From assembly GCF_002351485.1 (NCBI RefSeq), contig NZ_NWMW01000002.1, positions 248,001 to 312,000 of the forward strand: a stretch of DNA of 64,000 bases, read 5' to 3'. Under the pieces are notes generated by a model, which worked only from the letters and a program-made list of their open reading frames with translations, was not told the DNA's origin and did not search any database. The DNA comes from Sphingomonas spermidinifaciens (GTDB taxonomy: Bacteria; Pseudomonadota; Alphaproteobacteria; Sphingomonadales; Sphingomonadaceae). A program made the position numbers and the translations under genes. Below, piece by piece: positions 8,892-18,407 of this stretch (its first letter is position 1; every line of letters begins with the position of its first letter).

Positions 8892-10124
8892 ATGCTCTAC
8901 GACGCCTATGAGATGCAGCGCTCCATGCTGGCCGGGGCCAGTGCGCTCGCCAATTTCGGCGCGGGGCTGCTCAACAATCCGGCAAACCCCTTTTCCTATT
9001 TCGGCGGCGGCCCGGTGCTCGCCTCGGCGCTCGAGGTGTTCGCCCATGCCGCCGCGCCGCGCGGCAAGCCAGCCTTCGGCCTTACCGCCACCACGGTGAA
9101 CGGCCGGGAGGTGGCGGTGCGCGAGGAGATCGTCGGGCGCAAGCCGTTCGGCCAGCTCAAGCATTTCGTGCGCGAGGGCGTCGAGGGCGGGCCGAAGCTG
9201 CTGATCGTCGCGCCGATGTCGGGCCATTATGCCACGCTGCTGCGCGGCACGGTCGAGCGGATGCTGCCGGTCGCCGACGTCTACATCACCGACTGGCACG
9301 ATGCGAAGCTGGTGCCGCTGAGCGACGGTCGCTTCGACCTCGACGACTATATTGATTATGTGATCGACTGGTGTGCGCTGATCGGCGAGACGGGCGAGGC
9401 GCGCGCGCACATGCTCGCGGTCTGCCAGCCCTCGGTCCCCTGTTATGCCGCAGTCGCGCTGATGAGCGCGGACAGGCACCCCAATCGCCCGCGCACGCTC
9501 ACCATGATGGGCGGGCCGATCGACACGCGCGAGGCGCCGACCGCGGTCAACACGCTCGCGACCGAGCGGCCGCATGCCTGGTTCGCCCAGAACGTCATCG
9601 CGACGGTGCCGATGCTCTATCCGGGCGCCGGCCGCCGCGTCTATCCGGGCTTCCTTCAGCTCGCCGGGTTCATGACGATGAACCTCGGCAGCCATCTTGT
9701 CTCGCACTGGGAGCTGTTCAAGCATCTGGTACAGGGCGATGACGAGAGCGCCGACGCGACGATGCGCTTCTACGAGGAGTATCGCTCGGTCTGCGACATG
9801 ACGGCGGAGTTCTACCTTCAGACGATCGACGTCGTGTTTCAGCGCCACGCGCTGCCGACCGGCACGCTGACGCACCGCGGGCGAGTCGTGGATGCCGGCG
9901 CGATCACCGATGTCGGCATTTTGGCGATCGAGGGGGAGCGCGACGACATCTCGGGCATCGGTCAGACCAAGGCGGCGCTGACGATCGCGACCAACCTGCC
10001 CGAGGCCCACAAGCGCTATCTGCTGGCCGAGGGCGTCGGCCATTACGGCATCTTCAACGGGTCCAAGTGGCGCACGCGCATCGCCCCCGTCGTCGAGGAA
10101 TGGATGGCGGCCCACGCCGCATGA
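8892..10124 (+). CDS. phaZ: Intracellular polyhydroxybutyrate depolymerase (PhaZ)
   Basis: A 410-residue intracellular PHB depolymerase, which mobilises storage polyester granules to 3-hydroxybutyrate. The N-terminus YDAYEMQRSMLAGASALANF, and the cysteine-type nucleophile box AVCQPSVP with Cys at residue 178 in place of the usual lipase Ser, are diagnostic of this family. It has an alpha/beta hydrolase fold with no signal peptide. The late GVGHYGIFNG segment supplies the catalytic His. The stop overlaps the next gene's start as ATGA, so the membrane protein downstream is co-translated. Confidence 0.95.
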   Translation: MLYDAYEMQRSMLAGASALANFGAGLLNNPANPFSYFGGGPVLASALEVFAHAAAPRGKPAFGLTATTVNGREVAVREEIVGRKPFGQLKHFVREGVEGGPKLLIVAPMSGHYATLLRGTVERMLPVADVYITDWHDAKLVPLSDGRFDLDDYIDYVIDWCALIGETGEARAHMLAVCQPSVPCYAAVALMSADRHPNRPRTLTMMGGPIDTREAPTAVNTLATERPHAWFAQNVIATVPMLYPGAGRRVYPGFLQLAGFMTMNLGSHLVSHWELFKHLVQGDDESADATMRFYEEYRSVCDMTAEFYLQTIDVVFQRHALPTGTLTHRGRVVDAGAITDVGILAIEGERDDISGIGQTKAALTIATNLPEAHKRYLLAEGVGHYGIFNGSKWRTRIAPVVEEWMAAHAA

Positions 10125-10963
10125 GCGGCGACGAGCTCGCGCCGGCCCATCTCGAAGCGGACGAACGCGAGGCCGTCGCCGAGCGCAAGGTCGGCTCGGC
10201 GATCGTCGTCTATGAAGTCATTCGAAAGGCGGGTGCCGATGAACTGGCGCGCCCGGCGAGCGGGCTGTTCTTTTCGGCCCTTGCAGCCGGCATCGGCGTC
10301 TGCGCGTCGCTGATCGCGGTGGCGACGCTGCGGGCGGGGCTCCCCGACGCGCGCTGGACCGAACTGGTCGCGGCGCTCGGCTATACCATCGGCTTCGTCA
10401 TCGTCGTCCTCGGCAACCTCCAGCTCTTCACAGAGGCAACGATGACGGCGGTGCTGCCCGTCATCGCCGAGCCGCGGCTCATCAACGTCCGGCGGCTGGT
10501 GCGGCTGTGGGGCATCGTCCTTGCCGGGAACCTCGCTGGCACGCTGATCGTCGCGGCGATGATCGCGCAAGGGTGGATCGTCGATGCCGAGACGCTGGAC
10601 GGCGCGCTCGAATTCTCGTCGCACCTGATGGAGAACAGCTTTGGCCGCACTTTGGTGCTCGGTATCCCGGCGGGGTTCCTGATCGCCAGCCTCGCCTGGG
10701 TGTTGCCCAATGCGCGCGAGAGCAGCCTGTGGGTGGTGGTTGCGATCACCTGGCTCGTGTCGGCGGGCGGGTTCGCGCATGTCGTGGTCGGGTCGGCCGA
10801 GGCGTGGCTGCTGTGGCTGTCGGGCCGCGCGGGTCTAGACTGGGTGGCCTTCGGCTTCCTGCTGCCCGCCTTTCTCGGCAACGTGATCGGCGGCAGCGGC
10901 CTGTTTGCGCTGATCGCGCATGGCCAGGTCAAGGAGGAGATGGAGGGCGGCGGCAGGGGCTGA
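10121..10963 (+). CDS. Formate/nitrite transporter (FNT) family channel
   Basis: A 280-residue, six-helix membrane protein of the FNT family (FocA/NirC/YfdC-like). An acidic cytoplasmic N-terminus is followed by RPASGLFFSALAAGIGV, then GYTIGFVIVVLGNLQLFTE and the late helices AFLLPAFLGNVIGGSGLFALIAHGQV. The NVIGG segment is a family hallmark. It conducts small monocarboxylate or nitrite-like anions, and the exact substrate is unclear because the YfdC branch is uncharacterised. Coupled by ATGA overlap to phaZ, it might export acids produced by PHB breakdown (inference). Confidence 0.85.
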   Translation: MSGDELAPAHLEADEREAVAERKVGSAIVVYEVIRKAGADELARPASGLFFSALAAGIGVCASLIAVATLRAGLPDARWTELVAALGYTIGFVIVVLGNLQLFTEATMTAVLPVIAEPRLINVRRLVRLWGIVLAGNLAGTLIVAAMIAQGWIVDAETLDGALEFSSHLMENSFGRTLVLGIPAGFLIASLAWVLPNARESSLWVVVAITWLVSAGGFAHVVVGSAEAWLLWLSGRAGLDWVAFGFLLPAFLGNVIGGSGLFALIAHGQVKEEMEGGGRG

Positions 10964-10983
10964 ACCGCCGCCGCCGCGCCTTG

Positions 10984-11466
10984 TCAAAGCGCCACTTCGG
11001 CGTGGCTGCCCGCTTCACTGGGCTTGATCGTCTGGCCGGTCAGCATCTTGAACTTGCCCGACAGCGACTGGTCGCCCTCCCAGATTTCGGCGTCCTTGAG
11101 GTCGAAGCGCAGCATCATGACGTTGGGGTCGTTCTTGCCGCCCTCGAACCACGCCTCGACCTGGTTCGACCAGTATTTGTCGAAGATCTCGGGCCGCGTC
11201 TCCTCGGTCAGGGTGCCGTGGATGCAGGCGAACAGGTCGTGGCCCTTGGAGACGAACTGCGCCATCGCCTCGCCGCCCTTGGCGATGCGGTTGTCCTTGT
11301 TGCAGTAGAACCAGAACTCGCTGTTGGCGTCGGGATCGAGCTGCGCGGTCATCGGCTCCGAATGGTCGTGGCTGCCGACCAGGCCGATCATGACGAACGG
11401 GCTCTTGGCCATCGCCTTCCACATGTCTTCGCGAATCTCGGTATCGTGCTGCTGATCGACCTGCAT
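10984..11466 (-). CDS. General stress protein 26-like, flavin split-barrel
   Basis: A 160-residue protein of the pyridoxamine 5'-phosphate oxidase-like split-barrel superfamily, close to general stress protein 26. Visible segments are MWKAMAKSPFVMIGLVG, EFWFYCNKDNRIAKG, LFACIHGTLTEE and the W-rich AWFEGGKNDPNVMMLRF. These proteins bind flavin and are linked to stress. The ATG at 11466 is chosen because a GGAGTGAG site precedes it, while the longer frame to 11577 runs into the neighbouring exporter gene. It converges with the FNT channel gene. Confidence 0.85.
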   Translation of the reverse strand: MQVDQQHDTEIREDMWKAMAKSPFVMIGLVGSHDHSEPMTAQLDPDANSEFWFYCNKDNRIAKGGEAMAQFVSKGHDLFACIHGTLTEETRPEIFDKYWSNQVEAWFEGGKNDPNVMMLRFDLKDAEIWEGDQSLSGKFKMLTGQTIKPSEAGSHAEVAL

Positions 11467-11522
11467 CGGGCTCACTCCATGTTGGGTTGCCCGGATAACG
11501 GCCGGCCGGCCGGTGGGTTGCG

Positions 11523-12845
11523 TCACACGGCCTTTAGCCGCAGTGCGCTGCACAGGAGCGCGAGAGCCGAAAAGCATGCCGCGACGATCAGCGGCACCGG
11601 CCCGAGGCCGAGGCCGAGTGCCAGCATCACGCCGACGGTCGAGGCGCCCAGCGTCTGTCCGAGCAGCCGGCCGGTCGAGAGCAGGCCGCCCGCCGCCGCC
11701 GCCCGGTCGCGCGGCGCGCTGCCGATGATGAGCCGCGAATTGGGCGCGAAGAACAGGCCGAAGCCACAGGCGGTGAGCGACAGCCGCCAGGCGATGTGCG
11801 GCCAGCTAAGGTCCGCGGGCATCGTCGCGATCAGCGCGAAGCCGGTGATCGAGACGAGGCAGCCGGCGATGCCGAGCAGCGACGGCTTGACCCGATCCGA
11901 CAGCCAGCCTGCCAGCGGCGCGACGACCAGCAGCGTCAGCGGGACGGGCAGGATCAGCAACCCGACCTCCTCGGGCGGATAGCCCATGCCCTGTTCGAAG
12001 CGGAAGGGAAGGAGCACGATCAGCGAGGCCGAGGCGAGAAAGCCGCTGATCGCGCCGAGCACCGACAGGCCGATGATCGGCCGGCCGAGCAGGTCCACGG
12101 GCAGCACCGGCCGTGTCCGCGCTCGCTCGCGCCGGACAAGCAGTACGGCCGAGCCGATGCCGCCCAGGATCAGCGCCGCGCCGGGGATGCGCAGGCCCGC
12201 GCCGTGCGCCGCCAGCTCGATCCCGCCGATGATCGCGCCGATCGTGGCCGCGCTCCACAGGCCGCCTGCCCAGTCGAAATGGCCGGGCACGGGCTTCGGC
12301 TCGGGCAGCGCGCGGCCGAGCAGGATCGAGAGGAGTGCGAAGGGCGCGGCGGCGCAGAACACCCAGCGCCAGTCGGCATGGCCGACGATGAACCCCCCGA
12401 GCGTCGGGGCGAGTGCATTGGCGGACGCCACGATCACGCTGTTGATGCCGAGGCCCGAGCCCAGGCTTTTCGACGGATAGATGGACCGCAGCATCGCCGC
12501 CGACACGCTGAGCGCCATCCCCGCTCCCAGCGCCTGCCCCACGCGCACCAGCAGCAGCGAGGCGAAGCCGGTGACGAGCAGGCTGGCGGCCGAGGCGATC
12601 AGGAAGATCACCTGTCCGATCTGGTAGAGCCGGCGATGGCCCAACCGGTCGCCGAGATTGGCAAAGGGGAGCAGGCCCATCACCAGCACCAGTTGATAGA
12701 GCGTCACCACCGCCACCACCGATCCTTCACCCACGCCGGTGTCGCGCGCGATCGTCGGCAGCGCGACATTGGCGATGGCGCCGTCGATGACGAAGAGTGC
12801 GGTCCCGAACGAGATCGCGGCGATCGCCACGGCGCGGCGCGGCAT
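11523..12845 (-). CDS. MFS drug-resistance-type exporter (DHA2-like)
   Basis: A 440-residue major facilitator permease. The first helix carries LFVIDGAIANVALPTIARD, the D-x-x-I-x-NVALP signature of the DHA2 (EmrB/QacA-like) branch. The loop motif GDRLGHRRLYQIG and the helix 5 motif (ALAPTLGGFIVGHADWRWVF) are intact. It probably exports amphiphilic drugs or metabolites in exchange for protons. No adjacent regulator or membrane-fusion partner is present, and it appears to be a single-gene unit. Confidence 0.87.
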   Translation of the reverse strand: MPRRAVAIAAISFGTALFVIDGAIANVALPTIARDTGVGEGSVVAVVTLYQLVLVMGLLPFANLGDRLGHRRLYQIGQVIFLIASAASLLVTGFASLLLVRVGQALGAGMALSVSAAMLRSIYPSKSLGSGLGINSVIVASANALAPTLGGFIVGHADWRWVFCAAAPFALLSILLGRALPEPKPVPGHFDWAGGLWSAATIGAIIGGIELAAHGAGLRIPGAALILGGIGSAVLLVRRERARTRPVLPVDLLGRPIIGLSVLGAISGFLASASLIVLLPFRFEQGMGYPPEEVGLLILPVPLTLLVVAPLAGWLSDRVKPSLLGIAGCLVSITGFALIATMPADLSWPHIAWRLSLTACGFGLFFAPNSRLIIGSAPRDRAAAAGGLLSTGRLLGQTLGASTVGVMLALGLGLGPVPLIVAACFSALALLCSALRLKAV

Positions 12846-13055
12846 GGGGAGGCCGTCGGACGCGGCGTCGGTCGGGCGCGTGTCGGGGTTTGCGCTATCG
12901 ATGGGCTGAAGGATGGCGGCGGACCTTGAACGTTGATGGCGTGCGAACGCGCTTAGCGCACGCGATGTTCAATGGGCCTTTGGAACGGGCGTGGCGCTAT
13001 TCGAAGGCGGCCGGCCTGCCTTGAGCGCTGCGACGGATCGGAGCGCTTGAAGCAT

Positions 13056-13084
13056 CGTCACCCCGGATCAGGTCCGGGGTGACG
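13056..13084. repeat. Intergenic inverted repeat
   Basis: A perfect 12-bp inverted repeat, CGTCACCCCGGA and its complement around a 5-base loop, lies between the bfr stop and the exporter gene. This type of CACCCCGGA dyad is a common dispersed intergenic palindrome in sphingomonads and relatives. It may also end the bfr transcript. Confidence 0.6.
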
Positions 13085-13102
13085 AAAGGAGGTTATCCCC
13101 CC

Positions 13103-13597
13103 TCAATCCTCGCGCTTGGCGTCGGCCTCCGACTGCGAGTTGAGCTGGACGTAGTTCTGGATGCCCATCCGCGCGATCATGTCGAACTGGCGCTCGAGCG
13201 TGTCGAGGTGCTCCTCCTCGCTGTCGAGAATGCGGCGGAAAAGGTCGCGGCTGACATAGTCTCGCACCTTCTCGCAATGCTCGATCGCGTCGCGCAGCAG
13301 AGGGATCGCCTCTTCCTCGAGCGCGAGGTCGCCCTTCAGCACCTCTTCCACCGTCTCGCCGATGCGCAGGCGGCCGAGCAGCTGGAAATTGGGCAGGCCG
13401 TCGAGGAACAGGATGCGCTCCGCCAGCCAGTCGGCGTGCTCCATCTCCTCGATCGATTCCTTCCGCTCGAACTGGGCGAGCTTGTACACGCCCCAATGGT
13501 CGAGCAGGCGATAGTGCAGCCAATACTGGTTGATCGCGGTCAGCTCGTTCTTGAGCGCCGTGTTAAGGAACTCGATGACCTTGGGGTCGCCCTTCAT
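13103..13597 (-). CDS. bfr: Bacterioferritin
   Basis: A 164-residue haem-containing ferritin that stores iron as a 24-mer. All ferroxidase ligands are at canonical positions: Glu18, Glu51, His54, Glu94, Glu127 and His130. Met52, the haem ligand shared between two subunits, is present in EEMEHADW. The four-helix bundle is full length. bfd lies just upstream on the same strand, the usual arrangement for iron release by the ferredoxin. A terminator-like hairpin between bfd and bfr may set their relative expression. Confidence 0.97.
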   Translation of the reverse strand: MKGDPKVIEFLNTALKNELTAINQYWLHYRLLDHWGVYKLAQFERKESIEEMEHADWLAERILFLDGLPNFQLLGRLRIGETVEEVLKGDLALEEEAIPLLRDAIEHCEKVRDYVSRDLFRRILDSEEEHLDTLERQFDMIARMGIQNYVQLNSQSEADAKRED

Positions 13598-13679
13598 GCG
13601 CGCGGCTTTCTCACCTGATGGAAACAGGTCGCCAGACTACGCGCAATCGGGCCGAAACGATACCCGGAAAATGGCCGAA

Positions 13680-13699
13680 AACTGCGGTTTTCCGCAGTT
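13680..13699 (-). terminator. Hairpin between bfd and bfr
   Basis: A perfect 8-bp stem (AACTGCGG/CCGCAGTT) with a 4-base loop is followed on the minus strand by a short T run. It sits 8 bases after the bfd stop and could partially terminate before bfr. Confidence 0.55.
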
Positions 13700-13706
13700 G
13701 CGAATG

Positions 13707-13877
13707 TCAGGCAGCAGCGCGTTCGGCATCGATAATGGCTCGCGCGAACGGAACGCACTGGCCGCATTTCGCCTGACAGCCGAGCGCGCGATAGGCCTGG
13801 CACGCGCTCATGGCACCGCCACGTGCGGCTTCGCGGACTTCACGCTCACGCAGGGCATTGCAGACGCAGACGACCAT
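13707..13877 (-). CDS. bfd: Bacterioferritin-associated ferredoxin (Bfd)
   Basis: A 56-residue [2Fe-2S] ferredoxin, short enough to be missed by ordinary gene length cut-offs. It starts MVVCVCNALRERE and ends with the second cysteine pair in QAKCGQCVPFAR. The cluster ligands are Cys4, Cys6, Cys38 and Cys41, matching the Bfd fold; two further cysteines lie at 26 and 34. It donates electrons to the bacterioferritin haem to release stored iron. A GAGGAAG ribosome site precedes the ATG. It lies immediately upstream of bfr. Confidence 0.93.
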   Translation of the reverse strand: MVVCVCNALREREVREAARGGAMSACQAYRALGCQAKCGQCVPFARAIIDAERAAA

Positions 13878-13891
13878 CGGCTTCCTCGCTA

Positions 13892-13907
13892 TTGCGAGTC
13901 GTTCTAA
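13892..13907. promoter_or_regulatory. Possible iron-regulator (Fur-like) box upstream of bfd
   Basis: TTGCGAGTCGTTCTAA, an imperfect dyad, lies 15-30 bases before the bfd start. Its spacing resembles Fur or Irr boxes of alphaproteobacteria (TGCGA-type and TTAGAA-type halves). Weak match; prediction only. Confidence 0.33.
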
Positions 13908-13932
13908 CTACCGGCCCCGCCCCGCGCAAGCC

Positions 13933-15165
13933 CTATTGCGTCGCGTTCGCAATTCTTCCGCTCAGCGCCCGCCACAGCCGCTCGAGCGGACCGGTGCCGT
14001 AGCGCGCCAGCCACCAGGGTGAGGCGATCAGCATCGCCGCCCACATCGCCGCGACGAAGAAATAGAGCTCGGCGCGCCCGATCCGCCCGAACAGCGCGCC
14101 GCCATAGCCGTAGAAGAGGGTGGTCATGACGAGGCTGGTCGCCAGATAGTTGGTGAATGCCATTCGCCCTACCGAGGCGATACGCTGTACGATCGTCGAA
14201 GCGGCAAACCGCCGGGCGAGCCACAGGACCAGCGCCAGATGGGCCAGCGCGGTGGCGACGCGGAAGGGGATCGACCAGGCGAGGAAATTGCCCATTAGCA
14301 CAATCGGGTCGAACCGCGTGGCGGCGGCCCATGCGGTCAGCCCCGCCAGTGCAGGCAAGCCGATGCCGTAACCCCAGGCCATCATCCGCCCGAGCGCACG
14401 CCCTGACACCTGGCCGGTCAGCATGCCGCTCCGGGCAAGCCCCATGCCGAGCAGCATATAGCCCAGCGTCTCGCCGCCCGCAAACTGGAGCAGCCGAAGC
14501 GGCGCGTCGCCGCGGACATTCCAGTGATAGTCGAGGATGTCGGGCCACTCGCCGCGATAGGCGGCAAGGTCCGCCGCGACGGTCGCGCTCCCCGGCTGCG
14601 GAAAGCTGGCGATCATCGCGCGATAGCCGGCGACGAGGCTTTCGGACGCACCGGGCGCTTCGGCGGCGGCGCGAAAGACGAAGGCGGCGCCGAACTGCAA
14701 GCTCAGCAGCAGCGTCTGGAGCGTCAGAACGACGATCGCCGCACGGACCAGCCGCCCCGCCGACCAGTCCCATGCCACCGGCAGGAGACAGCCGAGGATT
14801 GCGTAGTGGAGGAGGATATCGCCGTTCCAGAGAAGATAGCCGTGGCCCAGCCCGAACAGCGCCAGCACCGCCATCCGCGCATAATGCCACCGCAGCCGCC
14901 GCTCGGCCCGCGCCGCGCCGAGCAGCACGCCCGCCCCGAACAGAAGCGCGAGAAGGCCGCGCATCCGCCCTTCGAACAGCAGCTGGTTGACACCCCACGC
15001 GGCGAGGTCGACCGGACGGCCCGATCCCCACGCCAGCGGGTTGATATAGGCATCGCCCGGCATCGCGAACGACACGATGTTGAGCAACAGGATGCCCATC
15101 ACCGCGCCCCCGCGCGCGACGTCGAGGCCGAGGAAGCGCGCGGATGCAGCGGGCGCGGTCGTCAG
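13933..15165 (-). CDS. DUF418 family membrane protein
   Basis: A roughly 410-residue polytopic membrane protein of the DUF418 family, whose biochemical function is unknown. The N-terminal [20 protein letters not shown] corresponds to the family's conserved opening, so translation must begin upstream of the ATG at 15099. The only nearby candidate is CTG at 15165, which overlaps the purL stop as CTGA. The C-terminal DUF418 region includes [20 protein letters not shown] and [14 protein letters not shown]. About ten hydrophobic helices are visible. It follows purL on the same strand and is probably translationally coupled. The start is uncertain. Confidence 0.82.
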   Translation of the reverse strand: MTTAPAASARFLGLDVARGGAVMGILLLNIVSFAMPGDAYINPLAWGSGRPVDLAAWGVNQLLFEGRMRGLLALLFGAGVLLGAARAERRLRWHYARMAVLALFGLGHGYLLWNGDILLHYAILGCLLPVAWDWSAGRLVRAAIVVLTLQTLLLSLQFGAAFVFRAAAEAPGASESLVAGYRAMIASFPQPGSATVAADLAAYRGEWPDILDYHWNVRGDAPLRLLQFAGGETLGYMLLGMGLARSGMLTGQVSGRALGRMMAWGYGIGLPALAGLTAWAAATRFDPIVLMGNFLAWSIPFRVATALAHLALVLWLARRFAASTIVQRIASVGRMAFTNYLATSLVMTTLFYGYGGALFGRIGRAELYFFVAAMWAAMLIASPWWLARYGTGPLERLWRALSGRIANATQ

Positions 15166-17378
15166 GCGGCGACCTCGCCCTGCATCAGCTTCGGGAAGAA
15201 GCCCTCGTGCGCGGCGCGGAGGTCGGCAAGCGAGACGGTGAAATCGCCCTGCTCGGTCTCGAACACCAGCCGGTCCTTGATCGTGCGGCCGAGCAGGTCG
15301 GCGGGAACGTCGGCGCGTTCGGCATCGGCCATGAAGTCGGCGAGGCACTGGTCGCAGACGGTGACGACGTAGAGGCCCTGATCCTCGCCGAAGAAGCTTT
15401 CGGCAAGGCCGAACGGCTGCACCGAATCGACCAGCGCGCCGATGCCGCTCGCCAGCGCCATCTCGGCAACCGCGACCGCCATGCCGCCGTCGGCGACGTC
15501 GTGACAGGCGCGGATCGCGCCCTTCTGGATCTGGTCGCGGATGAAGTCGCCGGTGCGGCGCTCGGCCGTGAGGTCGACAGGCGGGGGCGGACCGTCCTCG
15601 CGTCCGTGCAGCTCGCGCAGCCACAGCGACTGACCGAGATGGCCGCCGCGCTCGCCCACCAGCATGATCGCGTCGCCGGTGCGGCGGAAGCCGATTCCGA
15701 CCGACTTCTGCCAGTCGGGCATCAGCCCGACCCCGCCGATCGCGGGGGTGGGGAGGATGGCGGAGCCGCCGCCGGTCGCCTTCGATTCGTTATAGAGGGA
15801 GACGTTGCCGCTGACGATCGGGAAGTCCAATGCGTGGCACGCCTCGCCCATCCCCTCGAGACAGCCGACGATCTGGCCCATGATCTCAGGCCGCTGCGGG
15901 TTGGCGAAGTTGAGGCAGTTGGTGATGGCGAGCGGCGTGGCGCCCACGCAGGTGAGGTTGCGCCACGCCTCGGCCACCGCCTGTTTCCCGCCCTCTACGG
16001 GATCGGCAAAGCAATAGCGGGGCGTGCAGTCGGTGGTGATCGCCAGCGCCTTCTCGGTTCCGTGGACGCGCACCACTGCGGCATCGCCGCCGGGGCGCTG
16101 TACCGTGTCGGCGCCGACCATGTGGTCGTACTGCTCCCAGATCCACCGCCGGCTGGCGAGGTCGGGGGTGCCCATCAACTTAAGGAGGTCGGCGGCCACG
16201 TCCGCGCTTTCGGGCGCATCCGTCAGTTCGGCGGGGGGCGGGGTAGGGACGTGCGGGCGGTCGTAGAGCGGCGCTTCGTCGGCGAGCGGGGCGAGCGGAA
16301 TGTCCGCGACGGTCTCGCCCTGCCACTTGAGCACCATGCGGCCGGTATCGGTGACGGTGCCGATGACGGCAAAGTCGAGTTCCCACTTGCGGAAGATCGC
16401 CTCCGCCTCGGCCTCGCGGCCGGGCTTGAGGACCATCAGCATCCGCTCCTGGCTTTCGGACAGCATCATCTCGTACGGGGTCATCCCCGTCTCGCGCTGC
16501 GGCACGTTGTCCATGACAAGCTCGATGCCGACGCCGCCCTTCGACGCCATCTCGACCGACGAGCTGGTCAGGCCCGCGGCGCCCATGTCCTGGATCGCGA
16601 CGATCGCGTCGGAGGCCATGAGTTCGAGGCACGCCTCGATCAGCAGCTTCTCGGTAAAGGGGTCGCCGACCTGCACGGTCGGGCGCTTCTCGTCCGACTT
16701 CTCGTCGAAGTCGGCGCTCGCCATCGTCGCGCCGTGGATGCCGTCGCGGCCGGTCTTCGAGCCGACATAGACCACCGGATTGCCGATGCCCGCGGCGGCC
16801 GAATAGAAGATCTTGTCCTGCTGCGCGACGCCCACTGTCATCGCGTTGACGAGGATGTTGCCGTCATAGGCGGGGTGGAAATTGACCTCGCCCCCCACCG
16901 TCGGCACGCCGACGCAATTGCCATAGCCGCCGATGCCGTGGACGACGCCGGCGATCAGGTGGCGCATCTTCGGATGCTCGGGCCGGCCGAAGCGCAGCGC
17001 ATTCATGTTCGCGACCGGGCGCGCGCCCATCGTGAACACGTCGCGCAGGATGCCGCCCACGCCCGTCGCCGCGCCCTGATAGGGCTCGATGTACGAAGGG
17101 TGGTTGTGCGACTCCATCTTGAAGATCGCCGCCTGATTGTCTCCGATGTCGATGACGCCGGCATTCTCGCCGGGACCGCAGATGACCCAGGGCGCCTCGG
17201 TCGGCAGCTTCTTCAGATGGATGCGGCTCGATTTGTAGCTGCAATGCTCGGACCACATGACCGAGAAGATGCCGAGTTCGGTCAGGTTGGGCTCGCGGCC
17301 GAGCGCCTTCAGGACGCGCTCATATTCCTCGGGGGAAAGGCCGTGCTCGGCGACGGTTTCGGGCGTGATCGCGGTCAT
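15162..17378 (-). CDS. purL: Phosphoribosylformylglycinamidine synthase, large subunit (PurL)
   Basis: A 738-residue small-type PurL. With PurS and PurQ it converts FGAR, glutamine and ATP to FGAM in the fourth step of purine synthesis. Characteristic segments are [20 protein letters not shown] near the N-terminus, VESHN-type [31 protein letters not shown] and the second-half GGSAILPTP. There is no C-terminal glutaminase domain, as expected for the multi-subunit form. It overlaps the DUF418 gene downstream. Confidence 0.97.
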   Translation of the reverse strand: MTAITPETVAEHGLSPEEYERVLKALGREPNLTELGIFSVMWSEHCSYKSSRIHLKKLPTEAPWVICGPGENAGVIDIGDNQAAIFKMESHNHPSYIEPYQGAATGVGGILRDVFTMGARPVANMNALRFGRPEHPKMRHLIAGVVHGIGGYGNCVGVPTVGGEVNFHPAYDGNILVNAMTVGVAQQDKIFYSAAAGIGNPVVYVGSKTGRDGIHGATMASADFDEKSDEKRPTVQVGDPFTEKLLIEACLELMASDAIVAIQDMGAAGLTSSSVEMASKGGVGIELVMDNVPQRETGMTPYEMMLSESQERMLMVLKPGREAEAEAIFRKWELDFAVIGTVTDTGRMVLKWQGETVADIPLAPLADEAPLYDRPHVPTPPPAELTDAPESADVAADLLKLMGTPDLASRRWIWEQYDHMVGADTVQRPGGDAAVVRVHGTEKALAITTDCTPRYCFADPVEGGKQAVAEAWRNLTCVGATPLAITNCLNFANPQRPEIMGQIVGCLEGMGEACHALDFPIVSGNVSLYNESKATGGGSAILPTPAIGGVGLMPDWQKSVGIGFRRTGDAIMLVGERGGHLGQSLWLRELHGREDGPPPPVDLTAERRTGDFIRDQIQKGAIRACHDVADGGMAVAVAEMALASGIGALVDSVQPFGLAESFFGEDQGLYVVTVCDQCLADFMADAERADVPADLLGRTIKDRLVFETEQGDFTVSLADLRAAHEGFFPKLMQGEVAA

Positions 17379-17411
17379 ATGCGCAGCCTCTAGCGACGCG
17401 CACGCGCCTCG

Positions 17412-17864
17412 TCATCCCCGCACGCTGTGGTGATGATCGACTCCTAGCGCGTCGCGCAACTGCCGGACCTCGCGGTTGAGCGCCGCCAGCGTCTCCGGCG
17501 GCATCCCCGCACGCGCGACCAGCGCCTCGGCAAGGCAGCCGCACGCCTCGCGCATGTCGCGGCCGCGCGGGGTGAGCCGCACCTCGACGCGCCGCTCGTC
17601 CGCGGCGCTGCGCTCGCGCACGACGAATCCCGCCGCCTCCAGCCGCTTCACGAGCGGCGTGATCGTGCTCGATTCGAGCGCCAGCCGCTCGGCGATCGCA
17701 CCGATCGTGCGCCCGTCCGCCTCCCAAAGCGCATGCAGGACCAGATATTGCGGATAGGTGAGCCCGAGTTCGTCGAGCATCGGCTTGTACGCGCGGCTCA
17801 CGGCCATCGATGCCGAGTAGAGCGCGAAGCAGAGCTGGTCGTCGAGAGGGAGTGCGGCTGCCAT
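17412..17864 (-). CDS. ohrR: MarR-family peroxide sensor (OhrR)
   Basis: A 150-residue MarR-fold repressor. The N-terminal DDQLCFALYSASMAVSRAYKPML, with Cys12 at the reactive-thiol position, and the LGLTYPQYLVLHALWE block are hallmarks of OhrR, which releases DNA when organic hydroperoxides oxidise that cysteine. The winged helix (TIGAIAERLALESSTITPLVKRLEAAGFV, RSAADERRVEVRLTPRG) is complete. It is divergent from ohr with two palindromic operators between, fitting autoregulation and repression of ohr. Confidence 0.94.
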   Translation of the reverse strand: MAAALPLDDQLCFALYSASMAVSRAYKPMLDELGLTYPQYLVLHALWEADGRTIGAIAERLALESSTITPLVKRLEAAGFVVRERSAADERRVEVRLTPRGRDMREACGCLAEALVARAGMPPETLAALNREVRQLRDALGVDHHHSVRG

Positions 17865-17889
17865 TGCCAGGGCTTAGCAGAAAATATGA

Positions 17890-17899
17890 TATCGCGATA
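17890..17899. promoter_or_regulatory. OhrR operator 1
   Basis: A perfect 10-bp palindrome, TATCGCGATA, lies 26 bases before the ohrR start. It is the same core as operator 2, 43 bp away, and probably covers the ohrR promoter. Confidence 0.7.
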
Positions 17900-17931
17900 A
17901 TGATTTTGCTGGACGTGTCCGGCGTAGTTCA

Positions 17932-17943
17932 TTATCGCGATAA
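17932..17943. promoter_or_regulatory. OhrR operator 2
   Basis: A perfect 12-bp palindrome, TTATCGCGATAA, lies 27 bases before the ohr start, where a bound repressor would block RNA polymerase. The 43-bp centre spacing is close to four helical turns, which would allow co-operative binding. Confidence 0.72.
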
Positions 17944-17969
17944 CGAGTTTAGCGAGAAGGAGCACGATC

Positions 17970-18395
17970 ATGACCGTCGATGTCAAATACACTACCCAGG
18001 CCACCGCGACCGGCGGTCGTGACGGCAATGCCAGGTCCGACGACGGCAAGCTCGCCGTCGCACTGTCAACGCCCAGGGAACTCGGCGGTGCGGGCGGCGA
18101 GGGGACCAATCCCGAGCAGCTGTTCGCCGCGGGCTATTCGGCCTGCTTCATCGGAGCGCTCAAGGTCGCGGGGCAGCAGCTCAAGCTCAAGGTGCCCGCC
18201 GACGTCAGCGTGACGGCGACGGTCGGCATCGGTCCGCGGTCCGAAGGGGGCTTCGGCATCACTGCCGACCTACGCGTCGACCTGCCCGGCCTTGACCGCC
18301 AGGATGCCGAGCGGCTGGTGGCGCTCGCGCACCAGACCTGCCCCTATTCGAACGCCACGCGCGGCAATGTCGAGGTGGGGCTGACCATCGCCTGA
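17970..18395 (+). CDS. ohr: Organic hydroperoxide resistance protein (Ohr)
   Basis: A 141-residue thiol peroxidase that reduces fatty-acid and other organic hydroperoxides, usually with lipoylated proteins as reductant. The catalytic pair is Cys59 ([10 protein letters not shown]) and Cys124 ([13 protein letters not shown]). Arg17 and Glu49, the residues that set the active-site gate, are present. The [19 protein letters not shown] block is typical. It is divergent from ohrR and controlled by the two palindromes between them. Confidence 0.97.
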   Translation: MTVDVKYTTQATATGGRDGNARSDDGKLAVALSTPRELGGAGGEGTNPEQLFAAGYSACFIGALKVAGQQLKLKVPADVSVTATVGIGPRSEGGFGITADLRVDLPGLDRQDAERLVALAHQTCPYSNATRGNVEVGLTIA

Positions 18396-18407
18396 CGGCG
18401 CGCGCGG

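Noticed and set aside
13933..15624. 563-codon version of the DUF418 protein
   Set aside because: The first about 150 codons lie inside purL in another frame and are Arg-rich shadow sequence.
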